Positions 45,386-54,417 of a stretch of DNA of 64,000 nt are shown one piece after another. The translations under genes and the position numbers were made by a program. The DNA lies in NCBI GenBank assembly GCA_947502975.1, contig CANNBV010000002.1, positions 620,001-684,000 on the forward strand, in the 5' to 3' direction. The stretch is from an uncultured Flavobacteriaceae bacterium. GTDB taxonomy: Bacteria; Bacteroidota; Bacteroidia; Flavobacteriales; Flavobacteriaceae. The notes under the pieces were generated by a model. The model was not told where the DNA came from, made no database searches, and saw only the letters and a list, made by a program, of their open reading frames with translations. Every line of letters starts with the position of its first letter. Position 1 is the stretch's first letter.

Positions 45386-45574
45386 TTAGTGTCTCATAGC
45401 TACTCCTGCAGCTGTTCCATATTCTTCTAGCGTTTTGACAAACCCTTTGATAGTGTTTTTGAAACCTATTTTAACTTTTTCAAATATTGTGTATGTTGGT
45501 GTTTTTCCTATTATAGGTCTATAAAAATTCTTATTGAATTGACCGTTATTAACTGTTGTACTTTGAGTTCTCAT
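45386..45574 (-). CDS. 62-residue protein behind LytTR-type promoter 2
   Basis: The sequence begins MRTQSTTVNNGQFNKNFY and contains an amphipathic helix (FEKVKIGFKNTIKGFVKTLEEYG) before AAGVAMRH. No signal peptide. The MRT start is shared with the 18-residue ORF at 28546-28602. It is the first gene after the best-preserved array of direct repeats, close to the LytTR regulator gene. Function unknown; a membrane-associated or signalling peptide is possible. Confidence 0.6.
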   Translation of the reverse strand: MRTQSTTVNNGQFNKNFYRPIIGKTPTYTIFEKVKIGFKNTIKGFVKTLEEYGTAAGVAMRH

Positions 45575-45604
45575 ATCTCTTTGTATTTGAAATTATTTAT
45601 AGTA

Positions 45605-45696
45605 CAAATTTAGGTTGAAGCCACAGTTGAAATGGGAGTAAACTAAGTGAAGTGACCAAATATGGTAGTGAAGTGTTATTATTTAAAAGTGAATTT
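45605..45696 (-). promoter_or_regulatory. LytTR-type promoter 2: three direct repeats at 21-bp period plus -7 box
   Basis: On the + strand AGTGAAGTG (45646), AGTGAAGTG (45667) and AGTGAATTT (45688) start exactly 21 bp apart. The complement of TAAATTTG is at 45605-45612, 33 bp from the first repeat. A 9-bp repeat with 12-bp spacer is the classical LytTR site geometry. Confidence 0.72.
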
Positions 45697-45771
45697 TAAA
45701 TAATACAATTTAAGAGAATCTTGTATTGAAAAAAGGAGTCTGTTTTATTAAAGAAATAGTACTATTTGCAA

Positions 45772-46533
45772 TTAATTATTTATCCAATTTTTTATTTCTG
45801 ATGATTTCGCTTTGCTTATTGTAATGCGCTCGTTAGATGGCGGATTTACATTAATAATTAGTTTTCCATTAAAGTAGAATTTAATATTCTGTATGGCATT
45901 TCTATTAAGTATAAATTGCCTGTTTGCCCTATGAAAATTATACGGGTCTAATTCGTTTTCAATGTCTTCTAGTTTTTTATCTATAATGTAAGTTTGATTT
46001 TTATATGTCACAGCTTTTACAATACTGTTTTCTATATAGAAATAAGCAATATCTTCTGTTTTAACTGGAATTAATTCATCTCTCTGATGTACTAAAAATG
46101 TAGTTCTGAAAACCTGATTTTTAGATTGCATTAACTGTACTAATTGTTGGATATTACCATAAGAGATTGTGTCAGTTTTTGCATTGGTTTTAAACTTTTT
46201 AATTGAGCTACTTAATTCTTCCTCATCAATTGGCTTTAAAAGATAATCAATGCTATTTACCTTAAATGCTTTTAGTGCATATTGGTCATAAGCTGTTGTA
46301 AATATTATTGGAATATTGATAGTTACCTGTTCAAAAATTTCAAATGAAATACCATCAGAAAGATGTATATCCATAAAAACTAAAACGGCTTCGCTAGGAT
46401 TAGAAAAATAATCAATGGCCGATTTTACTGAATCCAGAACAGTTAATATCTCTATGCTAGCATCTATATTATTTATTAAGTAAGTGAGCTGTTCACTTGC
46501 TGCTAATTCATCTTCTACAATAACTACTTTCAT
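45772..46533 (-). CDS. LytTR-family response regulator
   Basis: 253 residues from the ATG at 46533, six bases after the kinase stop (a TTG at 46542 overlaps the stop and is less likely). Receiver domain: VVIVEDELAA (acidic pocket), VLVFMDIHLSDG with phospho-acceptor Asp, FTTAYDQYALKAF and YLLKPID with the conserved Lys. C-terminal LytTR DNA-binding domain: IPVKTEDIAYFYIENSIVKAVT, YNFHRANRQFILNRNAI. LytTR proteins bind pairs of 9-bp direct repeats spaced 12-13 bp; three promoters in this window have such repeats. Confidence 0.94.
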   Translation of the reverse strand: MKVVIVEDELAASEQLTYLINNIDASIEILTVLDSVKSAIDYFSNPSEAVLVFMDIHLSDGISFEIFEQVTINIPIIFTTAYDQYALKAFKVNSIDYLLKPIDEEELSSSIKKFKTNAKTDTISYGNIQQLVQLMQSKNQVFRTTFLVHQRDELIPVKTEDIAYFYIENSIVKAVTYKNQTYIIDKKLEDIENELDPYNFHRANRQFILNRNAIQNIKFYFNGKLIINVNPPSNERITISKAKSSEIKNWINN

Positions 46534-46538
46534 GGTAA

Positions 46539-47594
46539 TCAATTTAAAGAAAGTTTTACTTTAAAGGTGTTGTTTTCATTACTAATAGAGATATGCTTCT
46601 TTTTTAGAGCATAATAACGCTTATTTAGGTTTAATAAGCCATTTCCTGTTCCTGAAGCTAAACTTTTTCTAGGTCTTATTTCATTTTCAATAATTATAAA
46701 CTCATCATCAGAATATATATTAACTTGAAGTGGGTTTTCTTCTGATATTTCATTGTGTTTAATGGCATTTTCAACTAACAACTGAAGCGCTAAAACGGGG
46801 ACTTCTTTTTTCATCCATTTTTCATCAATATTATAAGTGATGTTAAAACGATTACGATATCTTGTTTTTATTAAATGTATATAACTACTTAAAAACTTAA
46901 GCTCTTCTTCTATAGATACTAAATCTCGTTTACTACTTTGTAATATATAACGATACATGGAGGAGAGTTTGTTTATAAAATTAGTAGCATCCTTATTTTC
47001 TTTGACTAAAGCGCTTAATGAGTTTAACGAATTGAATAGAAAGTGTGGGTTAACTTGATTTTTTAAAGCCATTAATTCATTTTGTAAGCTTTGTTGTTTT
47101 AAAGTTTCTTGCTCGATTAATTTTTCCTTGAGACTTAATTGATATCTTAAAATTTTAGCGATAAATATAATTATTATAGCAACAATAAAATATACGAAAT
47201 AGGTCAACCCTTGTTCCTCCTTTACCATAGGTTCTCCTACCAATTTCGGATACAAAAAGAAGAATAAATGTAATGAAGATAGATATAAAGCAATATTTAT
47301 TAATACAGTTAAAAACCCTTTTAAGACGTTCTGAAATTTTGAATAAAAATATTTGGTATTCGCATTAAACTCTAATAACAGCCACGAGAAGAATGTAAAC
47401 CATAAAAACCTGAATACTATATCTTTTATTGTAGCTGTTGTAAAAGCGAAAGATAAGTCGTCAATTACACCATACATGGTTAAAATTCTAGGTAATGTTA
47501 ATAGGGTTGCAATTATTAATGCGATACCTAGTAAAACCTTTTGTTTTATAAATTTGGTTGTCAAAATGATTACGGTTTTATTTACAAAGACCAT
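46539..47594 (-). CDS. LytS/YehU-type sensor histidine kinase
   Basis: 351 residues. Four hydrophobic segments occupy residues ~15-165, then a coiled coil (KEKLIEQETLKQQSLQNELMALK), then the His_kinase domain with NQVNPHFLFNSLNSLSAL (phospho-accepting His) and an ATPase part with LLVENAIKHN and GTGNGLLNLNKRY. There is no separate sensor domain, so the membrane part probably senses the signal. It is co-transcribed with the LytTR regulator, whose start is just past its stop. Confidence 0.93.
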   Translation of the reverse strand: MVFVNKTVIILTTKFIKQKVLLGIALIIATLLTLPRILTMYGVIDDLSFAFTTATIKDIVFRFLWFTFFSWLLLEFNANTKYFYSKFQNVLKGFLTVLINIALYLSSLHLFFFLYPKLVGEPMVKEEQGLTYFVYFIVAIIIIFIAKILRYQLSLKEKLIEQETLKQQSLQNELMALKNQVNPHFLFNSLNSLSALVKENKDATNFINKLSSMYRYILQSSKRDLVSIEEELKFLSSYIHLIKTRYRNRFNITYNIDEKWMKKEVPVLALQLLVENAIKHNEISEENPLQVNIYSDDEFIIIENEIRPRKSLASGTGNGLLNLNKRYYALKKKHISISNENNTFKVKLSLN

Positions 47595-47650
47595 ATCTAA
47601 TATAGTTAAAATTAATACAATTTGATTGCTGATTTAACGGGAAACAAAAA

Positions 47651-47692
47651 CTGCCAGAGAATTTTGAAATGTGTTTCAATGATCTCTGGCAG
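47651..47692 (-). terminator. Intrinsic terminator after the LytTR-linked lipoprotein gene
   Basis: CTGCCAGAGA (47651-47660) pairs with TCTCTGGCAG (47683-47692); inner TTGAAA/TTTCAA arms extend the stem. A T run follows on the minus strand. It separates the lipoprotein unit from the kinase gene. Confidence 0.88.
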
Positions 47693-47721
47693 TCAAACTA
47701 ACCAAACCAACTACATGAAAA

Positions 47722-48375
47722 CTAATTAACTAATTGTTTCACTATCTTTTTTGAAAAATCCGAGGATATGACACCTAACGATTTTGGATTATCAATCTCT
47801 GTCGTTATTATTGATGTTAATTGTTCGTTATCAGTTTTTGTCAAATCGTAAATTAAGGTTTCTAGAATGTATTTTTTCCCAGTATAAATTATGGTGCTTT
47901 CAGGCTCAGAATTCACATGAACGCTAGTGTAATATCGATAAAATCTGCCATTAGGGCCTCTAAAATATGTGGGAAAATAAAGTGTTGAGTAACCACCACC
48001 AGTTGTTTCTGTCCTTGAATATTCTTGAGTGTCTTTTAAGCTATTAAGAATGATGATATCTACTCCTTTAGTTTTCAAATCCTCAACGATTTTTTGCACT
48101 TCATTTTCGTTAAGTTTTACCTCAGTATCAATTTTTGGAAAAACGGATAAACTTTCCATAGAATTGAGGCTGTGTTCTCTTAATTTGTTTACGAGGTCAC
48201 TCTCAAACTGACTTCTAACAATATTGTCATCCGTCTTACTTATTACCATGATACGTTTATCCTTTAAATTCAGTTCTTTTGAATTGTTCCAAGTACTAAC
48301 AACTTTTACTGTTGAACAACTTGTCACTATAATGGTTAATATTAATATCCCTAATATTTTGCTTATTGTTTTCAT
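47722..48375 (-). CDS. Lipoprotein of unknown function, paralogue of the 36208-36888 protein
   Basis: 217 residues, lipobox VTSC (Cys20). Blocks TWNNSKELNLKDKRIMVISKTDD and VQKIVEDLKTKGVDIIILNSLKDTQ match the other copy in order and spacing. A GGGYSTLYFPTYFRGPNGRFYRYY loop is specific to this one. It starts 12 bp after a 45-residue ORF, so both are in the unit behind LytTR-type promoter 3. An envelope stress role is only suggested by this regulation. Confidence 0.72.
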   Translation of the reverse strand: MKTISKILGILILTIIVTSCSTVKVVSTWNNSKELNLKDKRIMVISKTDDNIVRSQFESDLVNKLREHSLNSMESLSVFPKIDTEVKLNENEVQKIVEDLKTKGVDIIILNSLKDTQEYSRTETTGGGYSTLYFPTYFRGPNGRFYRYYTSVHVNSEPESTIIYTGKKYILETLIYDLTKTDNEQLTSIITTEIDNPKSLGVISSDFSKKIVKQLVN

Positions 48376-48387
48376 GATTTCGGTATT

Positions 48388-48525
48388 TTATATAAACATA
48401 TGTATGTCATTTGTATCTCTGTTGATTAAAATTAATCTAGCAGAGGTATCATTTTTGGAGTGTTTAATATTTAAAAACCGTCTTACAAAACTCCATTTTC
48501 TGAGAATTGATTTTAAATTTTTCAT
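48388..48525 (-). CDS. 45-residue basic protein behind LytTR-type promoter 3
   Basis: MKNLKSILRKWSFVRRFLN begins an arginine/lysine-rich amphipathic segment, followed by KHSKNDTSARLILINRDTND. The translation start region is closely similar to that of the 18-residue ORF at 28546-28602. It precedes the lipoprotein gene by 12 bp, so coupling is likely. No family recognised. Confidence 0.55.
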   Translation of the reverse strand: MKNLKSILRKWSFVRRFLNIKHSKNDTSARLILINRDTNDIHMFI

Positions 48526-48549
48526 GACGTTATTGTTTTAATTCTTGTA

Positions 48550-48641
48550 CAAATGTATGCCACGATTAAAGGTAGAATCATGGCTTTTTAAGTGAAGTGA
48601 CTAAAATCTATAGTGAAGTGTTTTATATTGAAAGTGAACTG
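48550..48641 (-). promoter_or_regulatory. LytTR-type promoter 3: three direct repeats at 21-bp period plus -7 box
   Basis: On the + strand AGTGAAGTG (48591), AGTGAAGTG (48612) and AGTGAACTG (48633) are exactly 21 bp apart. The complement of TACATTTG is at 48550-48557, 33 bp from the first repeat. On the minus strand the outer copy reads ACAGTTCAC, matching most of the LytTR consensus [TA][AC][CA]GTTN[AG][TG]. The ~110 bp around it resemble the region at 28605-28720. Confidence 0.75.
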
Positions 48642-48709
48642 TATTTAAAGTACTAGTAACCCATTTATGATTTTAAAAGAAAGGTAGAGACCTAAAGATT
48701 GAGCATGAG

Positions 48710-51700
48710 TTATTTAAGAAAAAAAGCTCTCTTTCTGTAATATGCTAACACAGATACAATGATGACTACAACAATTAAAACGTAAATGAATGTTGGTATA
48801 GGTAAAGGGTCTCCAGCAGCGTAACTATGTAGACCTGATAAATAATAATTGACGCCAAAGGATGTCATGATAATAGAGCCAAAAGCAAAGACACTAGCGG
48901 TATTTAATATATAAATACTTTTTAAACCTGGAACTAGGCGCAAGTGCAAAACGATTGCATAGATAATTATACTGATTAAAGCCCATGTCTCTTTAGGGTC
49001 CCATGCCCAATATCTGCCCCAAGATTCATTAGCCCAAATACCACCCAAAAATGTTCCAACAGCCAAAACAAATAAGCCTATGGTCATTGATATTTCATTA
49101 ATATAAGTAAGCTCTTTTATTTTTACATTTATTTTTTGTTCTGTTTTTTTGGTTTTGAATATCATTAATAATAAGGCCATAAAACCTAATATAAATGAAA
49201 GTGCCAGTGGTGCATAACTACTAACAATTGTTGCTACATGGACCTTTAGCCAAAACGATTTTAATACTGGCATTAAATTGGTGATTTCTGGACTTAACCA
49301 ATCTAGATAGCTAACAAACAACAACGCTCCAGAAAATAGAGTTGCTAATGGAAGGGCAAAATCAGATTTTCTAAAGGTTAATAATCCACATAATGTTAAA
49401 ACCCATGAAACGAATACCAACATTTCATACCCATTACTCCAGGGCGCATGTTGTGCCACATACCAGCGCAAAATAATATTACCTGTAAATAAGAGAAATG
49501 TAATAAGGGTAAGAATTATGGATGTATTCCAAACGAAATCAATAAACTTGTTAATTATGAAAATTTTTAAAATCGAAATTATTAGAAGTAATCCTCCTAA
49601 GGTAAAAAACACTTGAAATAGCCAGAAATTCAAGTTAAGTTCATTGTACCACAATTCTGCTTCAATACGTTTTCTACTGGGAATAATATCTTTACCCAGA
49701 ACATCTTGATAGGTTTTGATATATTCTAATTTCTCACTGGCAGTAACCCAATTTTTAGTAGTAACATCTTTAAAATAGGTTGGTATAATTTGTTTAGCAA
49801 ATGTACCATCTTCAGAAGGGAAATCTTGAAAATGATGTGTCTGACTATGCCATTTGTTATTTTCATCATTACTATTAGGAAATACTTTTAAATAGTTTCC
49901 AGAAAATACGTTGTAAAGAATATTGAAACGCTCATCTACTTTTAAAACCTCTTTATCCAATTCGCTCCGCTCTGCAGGTTTCTTTTTATTAGCCTGTTCA
50001 ACAGCTTGACCCAATAAGTACTTTCCGTTATCGTCTAATAAGCCTACAAAAGCCACTAAACCATCTTCACTAATGTTTAAATCTTTAAAGAGTTCGCCTC
50101 CTTTTTTAGCGTCTACTTTTATAAGTGGGATATATTGCCAAACATTTGATGCCGATTGCATAGCCAAAAATGCCTGATTTGCATTAAAACGGATACTTTC
50201 TCCATCTTGTGTAAATTTGAAATAAGGCTTACGTGATAGTTTCCTTAAAAACTCGGAGGCCAGAGTATTCATTGGTTTTATACGTCCGTCTAAATCTTGA
50301 ACCATTAAACGACCAAACAATTCTGCGTGTTGTTCATCTATATGTTGTTGCGCTATGGTTTGTAAATCAAGTTTTGGTGCTTTGATTTTTTCATTTTGTG
50401 CAAAAGTACTATTTGAAAGACCACAAAAAAGTAGAAATATTAAGGCGTTTTTCAGCTTGAGTTTTTTTAATCTTTTATTAATTAATGTGAAACGAGATGT
50501 TTTTCCAAAGAGGGTGAAAAACATACCTATCATCATAAGAAAATAACCCAAATAGGTAATGTTTGTACCAATAGCATCATGGTTAACGGCTAAAACCGTT
50601 CCTAATTCATCTGTGTCATAACTGGCTTGAAAAAAGCGATAGCCTTTATAATCCAGTACATTATTCATGAAAATGCGGTGTGGTGTTTCTGTGTTATTAT
50701 CAAGAACTTTAACCTCACTTGCGTATGCTGATGGACTTGTTGACCCAGGATAGCGTTCTAATTGAAAATCGTCTAAATGAATTGAAAAAGGTGTAGTTAT
50801 AGCTTCAGCACCATAGGATAGCGATACTTTAATATTATCAATGTCTAGGTTGTGTGTTGTTGGTAAAAACCCTTCACGATACAGTAATGTTGTTTCTTTA
50901 ATAGTTTCGTTTACTTGAATATTTACAATTAAGGCATCATCTTTTTGCTCATCGTTGTCTTTTGGTTTTTCAGCAGCACTTACAAGCGCTATTTCTGCAT
51001 TTGGATGATAGGAGAGTGGTACAAAAGATGCATCGCCATCGCGATACAATGTTCGCAACGACATGGTTTGTAAACTATCTTTTTTTATGGTTCCTGCTAT
51101 TTCGGTAGCCATTACAAACGTGCTTAAGTTTCTAGGAGATAGAATGCTAAAAACACCATCGTTTTCAATAATATTAATCACATTAGGTTCATCAACTTCA
51201 AAACCTACTTTGTGTTTATGTGCACCAATGGCTTCAACTTCACCTTTTTCTAAAAACACAGTTTCTCTTCCATTTCCTGCTGAAACCACCATTTGAATCA
51301 TGGCTTTTCCTTCTTCAGCATCGTCCTTTATTTCTGGAACAGCATCTGCAACAAATTCATTATAGGAAATGGTAATAGGAGTCTTATTGAATTCTGTAGT
51401 TATACTAAAATCGTTATCACTTAATGGAGAAAAATTAAGCTGCTTTTTAATGGTTTTTGTAGTCGTACCGTCTGATAGATGTACATGAAGGTAATTATTG
51501 TCGGATACAATAATATTAGACGATGCACCTTCACGAATTCTCATAACCCCACCATAAGATGCATAGCGTGTAATACTGGCACCAATTAATATGACGATAA
51601 AGGCCAAATGAAACATAAGCAAGGCCCATTTTTCTAAACGCCAAAGTTTGTATTTATAAATATTCATTACAAAACAAATGCCTAGTCCTAGCATAACGAG

Positions 51701-51853
51701 TTCGAACCACCAAGCATCATAAATAAGTTTCCATGCCGTAGCAGTACCAAAATCGTTTTCAATAAATGTGGCTACAGCCATGGAAACGGCAAAAGTAAAT
51801 AAGAATAATACCGCTAAAATGGGAGAGGAGAAGAAGCGTAAAAGTTTATTCAT
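48710..51853 (-). CDS. CcsBA-type cytochrome c synthase (ResB-CcsA fusion)
   Basis: 1047 residues. The N-terminal ~470 residues are ResB/CcsB-like (FIENDFGTATAWKLIYDAWWFELVMLGLG, then a periplasmic beta region and DYKGYRFFQASYDTDE). A middle periplasmic part (VQDLDGRIKPMNTLASEFLRKLS) follows. The C-terminal ~300 residues are CcsA-like with the heme-handling WANESWGRYWAWDPKETWALI motif. It attaches heme to apocytochromes c in the periplasm by system II. Placed after nrfHA, it probably matures NrfA and NrfH, including the CWTCK heme site. Confidence 0.92.
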   Translation of the reverse strand: MNKLLRFFSSPILAVLFLFTFAVSMAVATFIENDFGTATAWKLIYDAWWFELVMLGLGICFVMNIYKYKLWRLEKWALLMFHLAFIVILIGASITRYASYGGVMRIREGASSNIIVSDNNYLHVHLSDGTTTKTIKKQLNFSPLSDNDFSITTEFNKTPITISYNEFVADAVPEIKDDAEEGKAMIQMVVSAGNGRETVFLEKGEVEAIGAHKHKVGFEVDEPNVINIIENDGVFSILSPRNLSTFVMATEIAGTIKKDSLQTMSLRTLYRDGDASFVPLSYHPNAEIALVSAAEKPKDNDEQKDDALIVNIQVNETIKETTLLYREGFLPTTHNLDIDNIKVSLSYGAEAITTPFSIHLDDFQLERYPGSTSPSAYASEVKVLDNNTETPHRIFMNNVLDYKGYRFFQASYDTDELGTVLAVNHDAIGTNITYLGYFLMMIGMFFTLFGKTSRFTLINKRLKKLKLKNALIFLLFCGLSNSTFAQNEKIKAPKLDLQTIAQQHIDEQHAELFGRLMVQDLDGRIKPMNTLASEFLRKLSRKPYFKFTQDGESIRFNANQAFLAMQSASNVWQYIPLIKVDAKKGGELFKDLNISEDGLVAFVGLLDDNGKYLLGQAVEQANKKKPAERSELDKEVLKVDERFNILYNVFSGNYLKVFPNSNDENNKWHSQTHHFQDFPSEDGTFAKQIIPTYFKDVTTKNWVTASEKLEYIKTYQDVLGKDIIPSRKRIEAELWYNELNLNFWLFQVFFTLGGLLLIISILKIFIINKFIDFVWNTSIILTLITFLLFTGNIILRWYVAQHAPWSNGYEMLVFVSWVLTLCGLLTFRKSDFALPLATLFSGALLFVSYLDWLSPEITNLMPVLKSFWLKVHVATIVSSYAPLALSFILGFMALLLMIFKTKKTEQKINVKIKELTYINEISMTIGLFVLAVGTFLGGIWANESWGRYWAWDPKETWALISIIIYAIVLHLRLVPGLKSIYILNTASVFAFGSIIMTSFGVNYYLSGLHSYAAGDPLPIPTFIYVLIVVVIIVSVLAYYRKRAFFLK

Positions 51854-51878
51854 GTAGTTGTTTAGAGTATAAATTAAA

Positions 51879-51910
51879 AGATACCTTACTGTTTGCTTAA
51901 TAAGGTATCT
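51879..51910 (-). terminator. Hairpin between nrfA and the cytochrome c synthase gene
   Basis: AGATACCTTA (51879-51888) pairs with TAAGGTATCT (51901-51910) with a T-rich tail on the minus strand. It would end or attenuate transcription from nrfHA into ccsBA. Confidence 0.8.
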
Positions 51911-51936
51911 TTGATATTGTATTATTTAAAATAAAA

Positions 51937-53436
51937 TTAGTTTTCTATGGAAGACACTGCATTCATTGGCATTTTATCTTCACGAGCTTTAGCTTCTTCA
52001 AGCCATTTTGGTAATAGTGTTTTTTTGAATTCTGCTTTTTCAGCTCTTAATTTTTCCATATCTAGACCTATAAATTCCTGAGCTTTTTCTTTAGTAGAAA
52101 TATCGGGCATTTCTATAGGCTTATTATGTCCTAAGTCTGCTAATAAACGTGCTAGTTTTACACGAGCTTCTTGAGCTATTACTAGTCCGCTACCAATAAC
52201 TCTTGCCGTTTCTACAGGCGAGTGAAAAGATGCACCATGTGCCGCTGCTGAATAATCCCAACGCCATTGTCCGTGACGGATGTCTGTTAATATGGGTTTC
52301 ATTTGCATCTCAGATGCTCCTAAATCCCAACATTTTTTAGCTTCAAGATGTGCTTTTACTAAAAGGTCTTCCAATTTCAATCTGTTTTCAGTGGCTTTAC
52401 GTTGTCTTTCATAAACATTGGCAATGAGTTTACCAGATTCTTCTCTATGGCAAACTTGACACGCATTAGACGTATTTGCTAAAGGCGACTGAATATGATG
52501 GTCTGTAAATTTTTGTCCACCTTCACTTTTATAGGGCATGTGGCAATCGGCACATGATACACCTCTATCTGCATGTACTCCAGTAGTAAATGTTTCATAG
52601 CCTGGATGCTGAGCTTTTAGCATTGGTGCTTTACTTATTTTGTGTGTCCAATCTTTAAATTCTAAATTATCATAGTATTTCTCCATATCTTCAACCGTCA
52701 TACCATCTTTCCAAGGGAACACCAAATAAGGCGTACCTTCTTTTCCTGGTAAATTTTTATTGAAATAATATTCTACATGGCATTGCGCACAAACTAATGA
52801 ACGCATCTCATTATGCGTAGCCTTGTTAATGTCTTTTCCCATAGCATCAAAAGCTTCCACTAAAGCAGGTCTTGTAATACGAAGCTTCATGGTTTCAGGA
52901 TTATGGCAATCGGCACAACCTATAGGGTTTACTATTTCTTCACCTTTATCTGCCCATTTTCCGCTATAAAATTCTGTAATACCAATTTCATTCATTAATC
53001 TAGGAACATCAGGGCTCTTACAGGTCCAACAAGTGGCAGGCATTGGTCCATCACCCTTACCTTTGGGCCCTCCTGTTCTTAAAGTATTATGGATATCCTC
53101 GATAGCGTATGCATGCCCTCGTCCTTGATTATAGTCTTTTGAAAAGCCATATCCCGCAAATAAAATAACAAGATTGGGGTCTTCATGCAATACATCTCGC
53201 ATTGCAGAACCACCTTGCATTGAAGCAAAACTTGTATCTAAAGTCTGTAAATACGATTGATACTCTTTTGGGTAATTTTCTCCCCACACCTGATTTCTAG
53301 GTTCATTTTCTGCAATATTGACACTAGGTGTGTATTTATATTTTGCCTCAGATTTTCGGTTTACAATACTTGATGCTAATAGCCCTAAAAGGAATACCAC
53401 AATAATTGTAACTACAAATAGTACTTTATTCTTCAT
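51937..53436 (-). CDS. nrfA: Ammonia-forming cytochrome c552 nitrite reductase NrfA
   Basis: 499 residues with N-terminal membrane/signal segment. Five heme sites are visible: CWTCK (136-140, the lysine-ligated active-site heme) and four CxxCH (CADCH, CAQCH, CADCH, CQVCH). Catalytic surroundings of NrfA (YFNKN...G, KAQHPGYETF, HADRGVSCADCHMPY) are present. It reduces nitrite to ammonium with six electrons in the periplasm, taking electrons from NrfH. It starts 12 bp after nrfH. Confidence 0.97.
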   Translation of the reverse strand: MKNKVLFVVTIIVVFLLGLLASSIVNRKSEAKYKYTPSVNIAENEPRNQVWGENYPKEYQSYLQTLDTSFASMQGGSAMRDVLHEDPNLVILFAGYGFSKDYNQGRGHAYAIEDIHNTLRTGGPKGKGDGPMPATCWTCKSPDVPRLMNEIGITEFYSGKWADKGEEIVNPIGCADCHNPETMKLRITRPALVEAFDAMGKDINKATHNEMRSLVCAQCHVEYYFNKNLPGKEGTPYLVFPWKDGMTVEDMEKYYDNLEFKDWTHKISKAPMLKAQHPGYETFTTGVHADRGVSCADCHMPYKSEGGQKFTDHHIQSPLANTSNACQVCHREESGKLIANVYERQRKATENRLKLEDLLVKAHLEAKKCWDLGASEMQMKPILTDIRHGQWRWDYSAAAHGASFHSPVETARVIGSGLVIAQEARVKLARLLADLGHNKPIEMPDISTKEKAQEFIGLDMEKLRAEKAEFKKTLLPKWLEEAKAREDKMPMNAVSSIEN

Positions 53437-53448
53437 TTTGTATACTTT

Positions 53449-54048
53449 TTAATCTTTAGGTTTCATTTGCTCTTCCATCCATGAGGGAATTACTAATTCT
53501 TCTTTGTCAGTTGGTAAAGGGGCTATATTAAATTTAATAGTGGTTAAACCATGAACTTTTCCATGAGGAACTTGCTTGTGGCAACTCCAACATTGACGCT
53601 CGGTTCTATTTTCTCTATGATTCTCAATCCATCCATCATATTTCACTTGAGTTACCTGTTGCACATGACAACGAATGCAATTGTTTTGAACCACTTCTTG
53701 AGATGCTTCTTTCATTTTAATGACATCAGGTTCAGCTCTTGCTGTAAAAACAGAGGCGTGATATAAACCATCTTTAGCCTTAAAATAATACTTGCTAAAT
53801 ATACTGTTATGGGGAACATGACAATCATTACATTTAGCCCACTCTCTATGAGAACTGTGCATCCAACTATTATAAACAGAAGTCATCACATGGCAGTTTA
53901 CACAAGCCTGAGGATCATCTGACATATATGAAACAACTCGAGATTCTCGAGCCATAAATAACCCTAATCCAATAACAACTGCGATTAAGAATGTAGCAGT
54001 TGTGCGCCATTTAGAATTTTTTGGTAGTATTTTGTTGGTTAGTTTCAA
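53449..54048 (-). CDS. nrfH: NrfH, tetraheme quinol dehydrogenase for nitrite reductase
   Basis: 199 residues with one N-terminal membrane helix (TTATFLIAVVIGLGLFMA) and four heme sites: CVNCH, CNDCH, CIRCH and CWSCH. NapC/NirT-family proteins take electrons from menaquinol and pass them to NrfA. As the first gene of the nrfHA pair it fits a complete nitrite ammonification module. Confidence 0.96.
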   Translation of the reverse strand: MKLTNKILPKNSKWRTTATFLIAVVIGLGLFMARESRVVSYMSDDPQACVNCHVMTSVYNSWMHSSHREWAKCNDCHVPHNSIFSKYYFKAKDGLYHASVFTARAEPDVIKMKEASQEVVQNNCIRCHVQQVTQVKYDGWIENHRENRTERQCWSCHKQVPHGKVHGLTTIKFNIAPLPTDKEELVIPSWMEEQMKPKD

Positions 54049-54355
54049 TATGTCTTAAAAATACTGTATTCAATCGAATAAATCAATAGTAAGATAAGAT
54101 TGTTAACAAAAAACCACCTGGCATGCAGGATTTTAAAATTTATGCTTTAAAAAATATATGTATTCATTAATTTAAAAATCGCATTGAAAGTTATTTTTTT
54201 TAATAATTTTTTTGGAAGCATTTAATATTTTATTGTGAAGTGTATACTTAAAATCTTAAATAATAAAAATATTTGTAATACTTAATATATTGCTTATTTG
54301 TCTTTTGGGTATATTAATTGATTTCAATTATTAATAATTATATATAAGTATATTA
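54049..54355. other. AT-rich promoter region upstream of nrfH
   Basis: No gene is supported here. The DNA is very AT-rich with no recognised operator; regulation of nrfHA by nitrite or oxygen cannot be read from it. Confidence 0.4.
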
Positions 54356-54417
54356 TATAATTCAATTAATATCAAAATATAATGAAATCAATATATTTTG
54401 ATATTAATTGAATTATA
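54356..54417. repeat. Inverted repeat with 26-bp perfect arms
   Basis: Arms 54356-54381 and 54392-54417 are exact reverse complements around a 10-base loop (ATGAAATCAA). The arms are nearly all A/T and contain TTCAATTAATATC. It could be a cruciform, a bidirectional terminator or an element end. No gene lies within 350 bp on either side. Confidence 0.75.
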
